Shown: in pieces, positions 10,167 to 19,188 of the stretch | Numbering within the stretch: the first letter of the stretch is position 1 | Layout: every line of letters begins with the position of its first letter | Origin: Hedera helix | Taxonomy: Eukaryota > Streptophyta > Magnoliopsida > Apiales > Araliaceae | Assembly: GCA_947179155.2 (NCBI GenBank) | Contig: OX359282.1 | Span: 15,464,510 to 15,528,509 of the forward strand | DNA: 64,000 nt | Reading direction: 5' to 3' | The notes under the pieces: model-generated | What the model saw: the letters and a program-made list of their open reading frames with translations, nothing else | What the model was told of the DNA's origin: nothing | Database searches by the model: none | Program-made: the position numbers and the translations under genes

Positions 10167-10301
10167 TGTCTGATTAAAGAAATAAAAAACTTCTAAGTTA
10201 TTATTATTATTTCTAAATCTTATTCTTTTCTCTTTTAAAAGTTAAGTATTATATACAAAGATTTCAACCAATCAAAACACAAAATTATAAAACATAACTG
10301 T
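10167..10301 (-). other. E1 leader just before gag; E2 target site
   Basis: This noncoding stretch lies upstream of the gag ATG. It ends with ACTGT at 10297-10301, the left copy of the E2 target-site duplication. The same leader resumes at 36344. Confidence 0.8.
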
Positions 10302-11006
10302 TGTGACACCCCCAAATCACTATACTTACTATAGATGACTTGGTGCTCACTATAAATGCTAAATCAATAGGTTTATAGATGATTTCCTTTATTCTCAAAC
10401 AAAGTTCCCATCTTAATTGTCAAAGATCTTTCATTATTTTATATCAAGTTCTTGTGATCGATACAAGCGACTTAAAAACAGCTCTTGGGAATAGAGAATC
10501 TTGCGGTGAATGTTTGCATCTTCACTCGTGATAAATGTTTGCATCTTTATCCGTGACAAATGGTTGTATCTTTATCCAATGCAAAATTCTCTTTCTGTAC
10601 AAAACATTACCCAAATAGTTAAGACCCTCATTCGAAACATATTTGGTTATAGTAATATATCTTCATATTAATAATCCTACTTATCCGACATTCAGAATAG
10701 TAATAACGAGTTATACCTGGGTCCGAGGAACCTTAACGATGGATTTGACCAGTCAACATCGCTTAGTCCTGTCTCGAATGTATAGCACTCACAAGTTCTT
10801 TACCAATCCCCATCCAGATAAATTGATCATTATTAATACTATGTTAAGTTTTAACAATTCTAGGTTTAATCAAAGTAAAGACGTAACAAGAGAATGTGAT
10901 AAAACTTGATAATATTTATATAATATTTGGTTACATGTGTTGAACTTATTCTTATTACAAAATGTCATTATGATTACAGTTAAGAACAGTGAAGGAAAGC
11001 AGTAAA

Positions 11007-11063
11007 CTAGTCTACGCATTTCTTCTTTCCTTTCTTCTTTGAGCCGGAGCTCTCGGGTTTGTC
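11007..11063 (-). other. E2 LTR splice acceptor and short basic peptide frame
   Basis: The minus strand has CTAATTTGCAG ending at 11063. Two bases later comes KPESSGSKKKGKKKCVD and a TAG at 11007-11009. Phase and composition match the peptide frames in L1-L4, although the surrounding LTR is not alignable by eye. Confidence 0.4.
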
Positions 11064-12118
11064 TGCAAATTAGGTTTATATGCAAGGGTGAGCTAAAATG
11101 TTTAGCAAGTCTTAAACACATAGCATATAAGTGAACTCACACCGATAAGGATTGTAAGGATTCATGGCACAACAATTGATATTTACAAATGTTTTAACAT
11201 AGCAAGACTGAGTGGTGGTTAGACCTTGAATTGTCATTTGTCTTTCGACTTAGAACCTTTTACAGTGGATATAGAAAGGGGATCAACCTAACGACATCCT
11301 ATGTTATGCATAACATACTATACACTAAACTAATTACGAATAGTGAAACATACTTGTTCATCTCAGTTTACTTACCATGTCAGGATTGCCCCAAGACAAA
11401 TTGGTTTGATATAATAAAGCATGATTCGAATAATATCGCGAATAAACATTTCATTTTGCAAGTTATGCCGAAATAAGAAGCAATAACTCTCGTATCGAAG
11501 ATTTATAACACGTTGCATGAACAAAATGTATAAATCACATAGAAAGCAAGTAAACAAAGGTTAAGGATAAAAAACTTGCCTTTAGCACAAATTAGGGTTT
11601 TCCGATAATCGTTTAAACCGCCTATACAAAGGGTTTCGCGTACCGAATGTTAGTTCATCGAATTTTTTCGTTCTATACGTGTTTTTATCACTAAACTAGA
11701 CTATTTTTATTGGTGGATTTTATAGAAAAACTGGCTAGCTCAAAATCATAAAATTTGGTGCCTTTTAGGATTTCTACCCGAGAGCCACCTTCACATTTTC
11801 AACTTTGGGGTCCTTTCCGGTAACTGCCATACCTTTTTCATACGAAAATATTTTGAAGTGATTCTTGAGTCTAAATTGCTTAGAATTTCATTATCTACAA
11901 CTTTCATTTGTATTTATAAGGCATATTTTGATTTTAAGTTTTTGAAAAATGGGGAAAACAGGCAGTAAACATACTTTGGCCAATATTTTTAGGGTTAACC
12001 ATGTGAAACGTGGTACCGCTTGCTTTAATTATTTAAGAAATCATGTTGTAAGACTTAATATCACTTTAGAACATAAAAATAACAAATCACAAACCTTATT
12101 ATAGAAAATTTTTCGACT

Positions 12119-12505
12119 TTTGCTCAAGAACACACGAAGAACGGAAAAACTATACATGGTAACGACTATATTTTTGAGCTTTTGGTTTTCGTACTTGAAA
12201 TAATTTGAGCATTATAACTGCTTACATAAGTGATTAGTACACTTTATAATTGACAAAATTTGATCATTATAACAGCTTGCATAATTGATTAAAACAATTT
12301 ATAAAAATGCTCAAGAACATACGAAGACGCGGAGAACGGATAAACCGTACATGACCACTACGTATGTTCATTGAGCTTTAAACTACGAATTAAATTTTGA
12401 CATTATAACTAATTCAAAATGTAGAAAGGCTCAAGAACACGTGAAGAACACGGAGAACAACAATCGTACATGGCTATGACTCGCGTTCTTGAGCTTTTGA
12501 AAAAT
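12119..12505. repeat. Three degenerate stem-loop repeats in the E2 LTR
   Basis: Units start near 12122, 12308 and 12429. Each opens with GCTCAAGAACA and ends with a partial inverse ending TTGAGCTTT. Each also contains a GAAGA..CGGA..A segment and a GTACATG-like segment. Each unit could fold on itself. Spacers between units differ in length. Confidence 0.6.
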
Positions 12506-14304
12506 TAAAGATGAAAGAAAAAAATAAACATAACAAATTTTAAAGATTGTACCTTTGGTATTTGCAAGCTTTAACTATTTCTTTGCAATTTCCAAAACTA
12601 GATGTGAGGATCCGAATTTCCAGGATTTCTTTAATAATATTAAATGAGAATTTAATTGATAAAATTATCAAGGTTGTTAAAGTATTATTATATTATGTGA
12701 TTTAAGGTATGTGATATGATTTAATTGATAAATTAAACTTGTACAGAGATGATGATGAATTATGTGAATTTAAAATAATTGAAAAGTAAATAAATTGTGT
12801 AAATACAATTTATGAAGAATAAAAGAATTTTAAGTAATTGTACAATAAATTGTACAAATAAATTATTATGAAAATGCAGAAAATATGATTTAATTGAGGT
12901 TACGTGGTAATGTGAAATATATTAAATTAGATATGTGTATATATATATATATATATACATTTGTATATATATAAATATATATGTTTATGTGATAATTATA
13001 AATGTTATTAATTATGGAATCAAGGGATTAATAATTAAATTAATCCAAAATTAAATAAAAAGTGAATGAGGAATTAGTAAAATTGAAATGATGGATTATT
13101 GGTTTAATTAAGAGATTATGGAGAAAGTTGAGAGGTTAATTGGGAAAGAAATGTAATTATATAAATTATATAATAATAAATTATATAATAAAATTAAAGT
13201 GAAATATGAGAAAAATAATAATTATATAAATTATATAAGAATAATTATATAATTTATATAAGGTGATGAAATTGAATAAGGATGGGAAGAAATTTTATAA
13301 ATTATATTTTGTGTGAAATGGAAATTATAAAAAGGGATAATTTAATTATATAAATTATATAATAATAAATTATATAATTTATATAAGGAAAGTAATATGA
13401 AATGTAAAGAAATTAAATTAAATAAGGAAAAAGGATGGATTTAATTTATTAAAAATTATGTTTATGCATAATTAAATTATTATGACGTTTATGAAAAATT
13501 ATGTTAATGTAACATGTTGTCCAGGTAATGAAGTGAAAAATTAGGAAAAATAATTTTTATATGTTCTATGAATTATTTTATGATTTTTGGAGGTATAAAT
13601 TACCTCATATAATTACATGCATGGCGTTATGCGTGTACAAAATTTGTCAAGTAAAGTACCCAAAAATGGTATAAATATTAATAATAAATCATGTTATGAT
13701 TTTTGGTGAATTAAAATAAATATTTTATATACATTATATAAAATATTTATTACACGATATAATTACGTAATGTGTTAAATTAACTAAAGTTTTGCATGGA
13801 ATTCTCTAGAAAATCCGGAAACTTGCAAGTTGGTTGGCGTGAGAGAGAGAGAGGCGGTGGACTTGTCTTTGTTTTCAAAATAGTTAAATTCTTTGGTTAT
13901 TAAAAAGGAAAGAAATAAGGAAATAAAGGGAGGATGCACATAAAATAATAAAACACTCTCTCTTTCTCTCTATTGGCACCACCCGAAGCCACCACCTTGT
14001 CACCGGAAACCTTCATGAGCCACCAAGAGGATGTCATCAAGTATAGAAAAGCTTCAAAAGAAGGATTTGCAAAGCTTTGGGAAGGTATAAAAGCAATATA
14101 TTTGTTTTATTTTAGATTTTTGGTGATAAGATAAATTTATGAAAAATTAGTAAATAATTAGAATAATTATTTTAAATAATTTTTAGATATATATCTATGA
14201 ATTTGATGATTTATGGAATAATTATGTTGTGAAGTTGGTGATTAAAATGGAAAATTTTGGGATAAGTTGATATACTGTTACTGCTGCGAAGAAGAAAATT
14301 ATAC

Positions 14305-14480
14305 AGGGACGACCGCGCCATGCGCGCGGTCCATTTTTTTTCGGACGCCGGTATTGAAACGGCGTCGTTTTGGGGGGGTAAAGGGGAGCTGCGCCATGCG
14401 CGGCTGTAACTGTGTCGACTGCCAGGCCAAACGACGTCGTTTGGCTGGCGTAAGCAGCGGACGGTGCCGCGCAATGCGCG
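14305..14480. repeat. GC-rich palindrome block in G1 intron 1
   Basis: Two palindromic modules alternate. One is CGCGCCATGCGCG-like (near 14316, 14391 and 14468) and the other AAACGACGTCGTTT-like (near 14358 and 14428). The same block lies in G2 (about 20850-21025), G3 (about 27165-27335) and G4 (about 31740-31915). The Athila-like LTR has a variant near 17920-17980. Confidence 0.75.
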
Positions 14481-14494
14481 ATCAGCAACAGGGT

Positions 14495-14700
14495 TAATTA
14501 CCAGCGTGCCCTAGCCTTCTTCGGTAATACCGAACGTGTCCCTGACCCTCGGTCAATTACGATTTTGCCCCCTATCTTTCTGGGAAAATACCGAATGAGT
14601 CCTAAAGCCGCGAAAATGACGAAAATGCCCCTGGACTTTCCGAGAAATTCCGGTTATGTCCCTAAGGGCGCGGAAATTACCAAAATGCCCCCAGAAAGTG
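14495..14700 (+). repeat. Degenerate ~60-bp tandem array in G1 intron 1
   Basis: About four units share GAAATTACNNAAATGCCC and CCGNNNNTGTCCCT segments, spaced roughly 60 bp. The same array follows the palindrome block in G2 (about 21030-21230), G3 and G4. Confidence 0.7.
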
Positions 14701-15154
14701 TTTTTAATTAAAATAAATGTTTAAAAATTGTTTAAAAATCATAGAAAATTATAGAAAAATACTAAAAATATAGAAATGATGTTTGAGCATTAAATTTAAT
14801 ATTTTTATAAAAATATTAAATATTGGGGATTAATATTTAAATGTTTAAATATTAATCTAATAAGGTTATAATTTAGAAAATGTTTAAATAAAATTTTCGG
14901 ACAACCAAATATGTTAAATATTATCCGAGGAGCCGGGTTGTTCGTAGTGAAGGCATTAAATATTAAGTTATGTTAATATTTTAAAGGACGAGGTTAATAT
15001 AATTAACCATATAAATTAATAATTGACCTAGAGATGATATTAATTAAGTAAATTAATATCATAAAGAGATAAATAATTATTATTTGATTATTTTATGATC
15101 ATAGGTTGATCGAGTTAAGTGTTTGAGCTATCAATTTAAATAATTGGACGCCAG

Positions 15155-15431
15155 GCAAGTTCTTCAGTCCCTTTTTATGTTAAATGTTGGACTGTTATGA
15201 TATATAATTCTTGTTTTAACTGCATACAAATTATGTGTTACGTGATACGTGATATATATGACCACAATATGTTCTTTGTGCAATGATATGAGATATATTG
15301 CTATAGTTGAAGCACAAGCACATGATATATGACACACACCAAGCATGTTAAGGTATGTGCTATGTGAAGCATGAACTGTTGAACTTGCTGAGCCGTTGTG
15401 CTCATTACTTGCTTAATAAACATTTTTGCAG
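15155..15431 (+). other. Putative GC-AG intron 2 of the G-type LTR (G1 copy)
   Basis: The donor CCAG|GCAAGT fits the GC-type 5' splice consensus. The acceptor is CATTTTTGCAG|G. ACTTGCTGAG lies about 39 nt before the AG. Equivalent segments are 21696-21971, 28010-28285 and 32581-32854. In G5 the donor is mutated to CCAG|CCAAGT and the segment is retained. Confidence 0.45.
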
Positions 15432-15990
15432 GTAAAGATATAAATTTCAAAAATATCAAATGATATAGAGATGGATAATCACAGAAGGTAGTGATTGTTA
15501 TTGTTCTATTTTGCTAATGTTATATTGATCTTTCGAATGTACATATATGAGGGATTCAGATAAGATGAACAAAGCTGAAATGTGAACTATACTTGTTCAA
15601 GATAGTGGTTGCGCTAGAAATTATTATATGTTGAATCTATGAATGTTGACACAAGGAATATTTGTATGGATATGAATGATATTAAAATTTGAATGCCGAT
15701 CTTTATGATATAAGTGAGAGAAAGAAAAAGTAAAGGTTGCGATCCAGGGACTAGGATCCAGATGTAAGGATTTTAAATATACAAATATTTTAATACAATG
15801 ATGGAGAAAAAGAAAAAAAAATTTATATGAGAATTTTGATAATTGGTGATTTTGAAATTAAATAATGGATCAATTTAGGAGATGAAAGATTTATTAACGG
15901 ACCGAAATTTGGACGTTAAGGAGATAATGTATCATAAATACAAAATTTAAAGGAATAAAGTTGGTCGAATTTCGGGGTCGTTACACTAGA

Positions 15991-17246
15991 ATTATAACTA
16001 AGAGTAATAGATATAGAGAGTGATTTTACTCTTGATTTTGCCTTAGAAATGAATGATGAAACAAGTGAGTTAAGCTTGCTATTTATAGGCCATGCAAAGC
16101 TAGGGAAAAATGGTCATTGTTGCAAGCCTTCTAGGCTAAGCTAAGTTCAAGTGCACTTCATTTGGTCCCTTTGTATTGCCGGCAATATCAAGGAGTCACC
16201 AAGCTATAAAAGCTAGCAATTATCATGTTTTTGGTGACATTACATAATCCACATGTCGGCTTCTACCAAACGAATAGTTCTAGGGCTTGTTTAGTAGGTG
16301 AAATGATCATTTAAATGAGGGGTAGTCAAGCTCTTTTACCAAGCTTGATTAAGGTTAGATTAGTCCTTTTGATAATCTAGCTTAATCAAGGTTAGGTTAA
16401 TTAGTAATAACCTAGGTTAATTAGGTTTATTAATTTACCGATTAGTTTAAAATATAGATTAGGTTAATCTTTAACTTAATTAACCTTAATCCTAGTTAGA
16501 TTAAGTTTAATTCCATTGTAGTTAGGTTAAATGGTAATCTAGTTAACCTAACCTAGTTCAATTCCAACCGGATTAGTACTAATCATCTAATTAGATTAAT
16601 TAGTTAGATAATTTAATTATTCTGCAACTAGGTTTAGGTCTATATTAGATTCCTAATCTAGTTATCTCTAACCTAGTTCATTTCTAAGTATTCCAGTTAA
16701 ATTGGTCATTATTGATTTAAAAGTTAGATATTACGGAGTTTTGTTCCGAATAAACACTATTCTGTAAAACGAAAAGTCAAAAAGACGTTGCACATTTTTC
16801 GGTGAATAGTTTTTTCGATTTCTATTTCTCAAAAAATGGTTAGACGATCAAAAAGACAAATAATAATAATTTTCATCTTTTTCCTATTTCGTCCTATACC
16901 CGACACGTTTTTCGAGAAAAACTTATATCGGCTATATCGTGTTTTCAAAGTGCGGAAAAGAGAATCCTGAAACAGAATGTCATTTCGAAGTACACATTTT
17001 GCTCGGGGGCCTAGGTTAGAGTTTTTAGGGTTTAGACCCTAGGGTTAGGGTTTAGGTTTTATCTTCTTTTCAATTTTTGAAAAAAAAAACTTTTCTTCTC
17101 CTTTTTCGTGCTGAGGTTGGATACTTGAACCGGAACACAGAAATAAACAATAACGAAGATTTCATAACACATATAAGATGTAATTCAAGCTTTATTTATT
17201 CATATGAAGTCGGATTACAACTCTCTCATAAGTTCGGAATATTACA
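15991..17246 (-). repeat. E2 3' LTR, proximal part
   Basis: This part resumes after the G1 duplication and ends ATATTACA at the E2 PPT. It includes the LTR TATA box (minus strand, about 16078-16092). From 16212 to 17246 it is matched closely by 35285-36338. It has GGTTAATTAGG-type low-complexity repeats around 16320-16700 and a short telomere-like GGGTTTAG stretch near 17025-17058. Confidence 0.85.
16078..16092 (-). promoter_or_regulatory. TATA box of the E2 LTR
   Basis: The minus strand reads GGCCTATAAATAGCAAG. It lies about 1.15 kb into the LTR, at a position comparable with the TATA boxes of the other LTRs in the window. Confidence 0.5.
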
Positions 17247-17259
17247 TTCACCCCTCCTT
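17247..17259 (-). other. E2 polypurine tract
   Basis: The minus strand reads AAGGAGGGGTGAA immediately before TGTAATATTCCG, the LTR start. The TTTCGAGGACGAAATTT just upstream is the same pol 3' end as in E1. Confidence 0.82.
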
Positions 17260-17293
17260 AAAAAAATTTCGTCCTCGAAATTAACTTATACAA

Positions 17294-17496
17294 TTAAGAA
17301 AATAAATGTGGATATTCTATCTTTATTTTATCTTTTAATTTCCACGTTGCTTCTTCCATAGATTGATTTCTCCATATGACCTTGACTGAAGGTATGACCT
17401 TGTTTCGCAAGACTTGTTTCTTTCTATCAACAATTTTAACAAGAATCTTCTCGTAGCTTAGATCCTTCTCGATTTGGATGGGTTTGTAGCTGATGA
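17294..17496 (-). pseudogene. E2 chromodomain, 3' piece
   Basis: The minus strand reads an uninterrupted frame from the break near 17490 to TAA at 17294-17296. It includes IQIEKDLSYEKILVKIVDRK, then VIPSVKVIWRNQSMEEATWK, and ends IEYPHLFS. The aromatic and Thr-Trp positions of the chromodomain are intact. The upstream continuation is 19129-19188, across the Athila-like LTR, and then 28877 across G-A. It is unusual in keeping its frame while the host gene is cut twice. Confidence 0.8.
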
Positions 17497-19128
17497 TAGG
17501 GTTGAATTATGTGATATTTTTATTCCCTAATACTTAGTTTTTATATTTATTGTATGCTTAAATGTTTAATTATTTAGCTCATATTGGTTTTAACAGGTTT
17601 TATAGGATTTTAGTTAATTTATGTTAATTTAGGTAATTTTATAGTATTTTTATATTTCTTTTTATTTATGTGTTTTTATGTATTTTTAGTATTTTAGGAG
17701 TTTTATTTATTATTATGTGTTTTTAGGATTTTTATATTATTTTTATTTATTTTTAATTATTTTATATTTTATTTTTTAGGAAAAATAAAGCTGAGGGACA
17801 AAACTGTAAATTCAGCAAAAGTTCGATGGCATTTTGGTAAATAACCAGCGCTGATGGCAAAATCGTAATTAAACCGAAAATTTGACCGGTGGCATTTTTG
17901 TAATTAAACGAAAAACAGAGTTCCGCGCCATGAGCGCGCAAGGACGCCAGCAGCAGAGAAGAAACGACGTCATTTGCGTTTGGTGAAGAAAGCCTCCGCA
18001 CAATACACGGAGGATGATGATGATGTCAACGGACGTGGAACCCCGTTGACAAGGTCAAAGCGCGCGTAAGGGGCTGTTTGGCTGGGCAGAATTGCTGGAA
18101 ATCAGATTATTTCGGGATTTTTGCTATTTTTTGATTCCAAATTGGATTTTAATTCCAACTAAGGTTAGGATAATAATTATTTTTCTTTTTCTTTTCTTTT
18201 TAGTTGTATTTTAAATCCTATTAGGGTTTGAAAGTGTACTTCCTACTAGGGTTAAAAGAATTTTGGAGCCTATAAATAGAGGGCTAGACACACAATGTAA
18301 CATACAACTTTTCTATTAGAAAAAAAATTCTTCTTTCTATTCTTTGATGCTCTCTACAATTATGAGTAGCTAAATTATTTTTCTTGGTTTAAGTGATTGA
18401 AGCCATCAAGATTTATACACTGTGAGATCTAATTTATTTTAATTGTTCAATTTATATTTTGAATATTGAATATTTTTCTGTGCTTAATTTTATGATTAGT
18501 TTGTTTAATTGCTAGGAGACCTACTAGTTTATTATTCATATTAATCTACTGCTATTTGTGAAGCAACTAAGTTTAATAATTGTTTTGCAGATCAAAAGAT
18601 TATTTTATCTTAGGAAGAATATTCATCTAAATAAATGCAAACACGTGGCTTGTGTTGTTTAGTTCAACGATCTCTCTAATTCCTAAAGCTGCTATTAAAT
18701 TAAATCTTTAGCACGTGCCAGAGGTTGTTTAGTAGTAAGGGTATTTAGACCACGTGGCTCTACTTATCTAAAATTAAGGAGGGAGGAGAAAAATTATTCC
18801 ACCTGTGAGTAGTTCTTTCTACGGTGAATGTTCAAGATATAAATTGAGTTATTCTTACATCAATGATCAGTTGTAAATTCTTGATGGTGGATATTAACTT
18901 AAACCAATGCCTTTTCTTCTTATTTATTTCTTGCATATTTATTTTAGTTAATTTTATTTAAATTATTTCTTTAATTAAACCCCCCCCCCCCCCCCCCCCC
19001 AATTTTAGTTTACGAAAACATAAGATTAAATTAATCATTCTCTGTGGGATCGACTTTTACTTACACTACTACATATTTATTTCTCCAAAGTAAGATTTAA
19101 TTTTTAGGTGCTTGCGACATCACACCAT
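17497..19128 (+). repeat. Athila/Tat-like solo LTR inserted in E2 chromodomain
   Basis: A 1.63-kb non-E2 segment is flanked by CTGATGA at 17490-17496 and 19129-19135. It starts near TGATAGGGTTGAATTATG. It has the AT-rich opening and a GGGACAAAACTG/GGCATTTTGGTAA block, and ends with GTGGGATCGACTT and GGTGCTTGCGACATCA, features I associate with plus-strand Athila/Tat LTRs. The exact ends are uncertain because the duplication is 7 bp rather than 5. The 80-codon minus-strand frame at 17762-18001 is not a gene. Confidence 0.55.
18980..19000. repeat. Poly-C run of about 21
   Basis: A homopolymer C tract lies in the Athila-like LTR. The length may be affected by sequencing or assembly. Confidence 0.85.
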
Positions 19129-19188
19129 CTGATGACGTGTTTGTAATCGGATTTATAGGGACGTAATACTGAAACATAAAATACATTA
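19129..19188 (-). pseudogene. E2 integrase C-terminal scrap between two insertions
   Basis: The minus strand reads NVFYVSVLRPYKSDYKHVI, homologous to VFQVSVLRPYKPDYKHII of E1. It is bounded by the G-A duplication CATTA (19184-19188) and by the Athila-like LTR duplication (19129-19135). It continues upstream at 28877. Confidence 0.8.

Larger units (their letters stand above)
10302..12602 (-). repeat. E2 3' LTR, distal part
   Basis: This is the U5-ward 2.3 kb of the E2 3' LTR, interrupted at 12602 by G1 and continuing at 15991. On the element strand it contains a donor-like CCAAAG|GTACAATC near 12550, the stem-loop repeats (12119-12505), the ACTTGCTAAAC box, an acceptor and a short basic peptide frame (11007-11063). 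No credible long gene is present. The minus-strand frames of 60-83 codons are chance. Confidence 0.82.
14085..15104 (+). other. Putative GT-AG intron 1 of the G-type LTR (G1 copy)
   Basis: The donor is GGGAAG|GTATAA at 14084/14085 and the acceptor ATCATAG|GTTGATC at 15104/15105, giving 1,020 bp. Equivalent borders are 20629-21645 (G2), 26943-27959 (G3) and 31513-32530 (G4). In G5 the two flanks are joined directly, AAG|GTTGATC, at 63303/63302 on the minus strand. The leader exon before it is about 155 nt from a TATA box. Deletion between the AGGT repeats at the borders is the alternative explanation. Confidence 0.55.
12603..15985 (+). repeat. G1: solo LTR of the G family, in the E2 3' LTR
   Basis: The LTR begins TGTGAGGATCCG, ends GGGGTCGTTACA and is 3,383 bp. 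CTAGA flanks it at 12598-12602 and 15986-15990. Orientation is plus, from the ACTTGCTGAG box and acceptor near 15380-15431. No internal element DNA is present, so LTR-LTR recombination has removed it. It has the putative introns listed separately, a GC-rich palindrome block and a roughly 60-bp repeat array. Overlapping minus-strand frames at 14211-14488 come from the GC-rich block and are not genes. Confidence 0.93.

Noticed and set aside
14211..14497. Overlapping frames on both strands over the GC-rich block, repeated in G2-G4 (20663-21011, 26977-27341, 31648-31961)
   Set aside because: They arise from palindromic CGCGCCATGCGCG/AAACGACGTCG modules. Frames occur on both strands at once and resemble no family.
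17025..17058. Telomere-like GGGTTTAG stretch (also near 36110-36145)
   Set aside because: Only a few irregular units inside an LTR; no tandem TTTAGGG array.
10302..17246. Idea that 10302 onward is the 5' LTR of E1
   Set aside because: No primer site follows it, and its sequence does not match L1. It is next to the E2 PPT at 17247 and has the ACTGT duplication shared with 36339-36343. E1's real 5' LTR, with PBS, begins at 37622.
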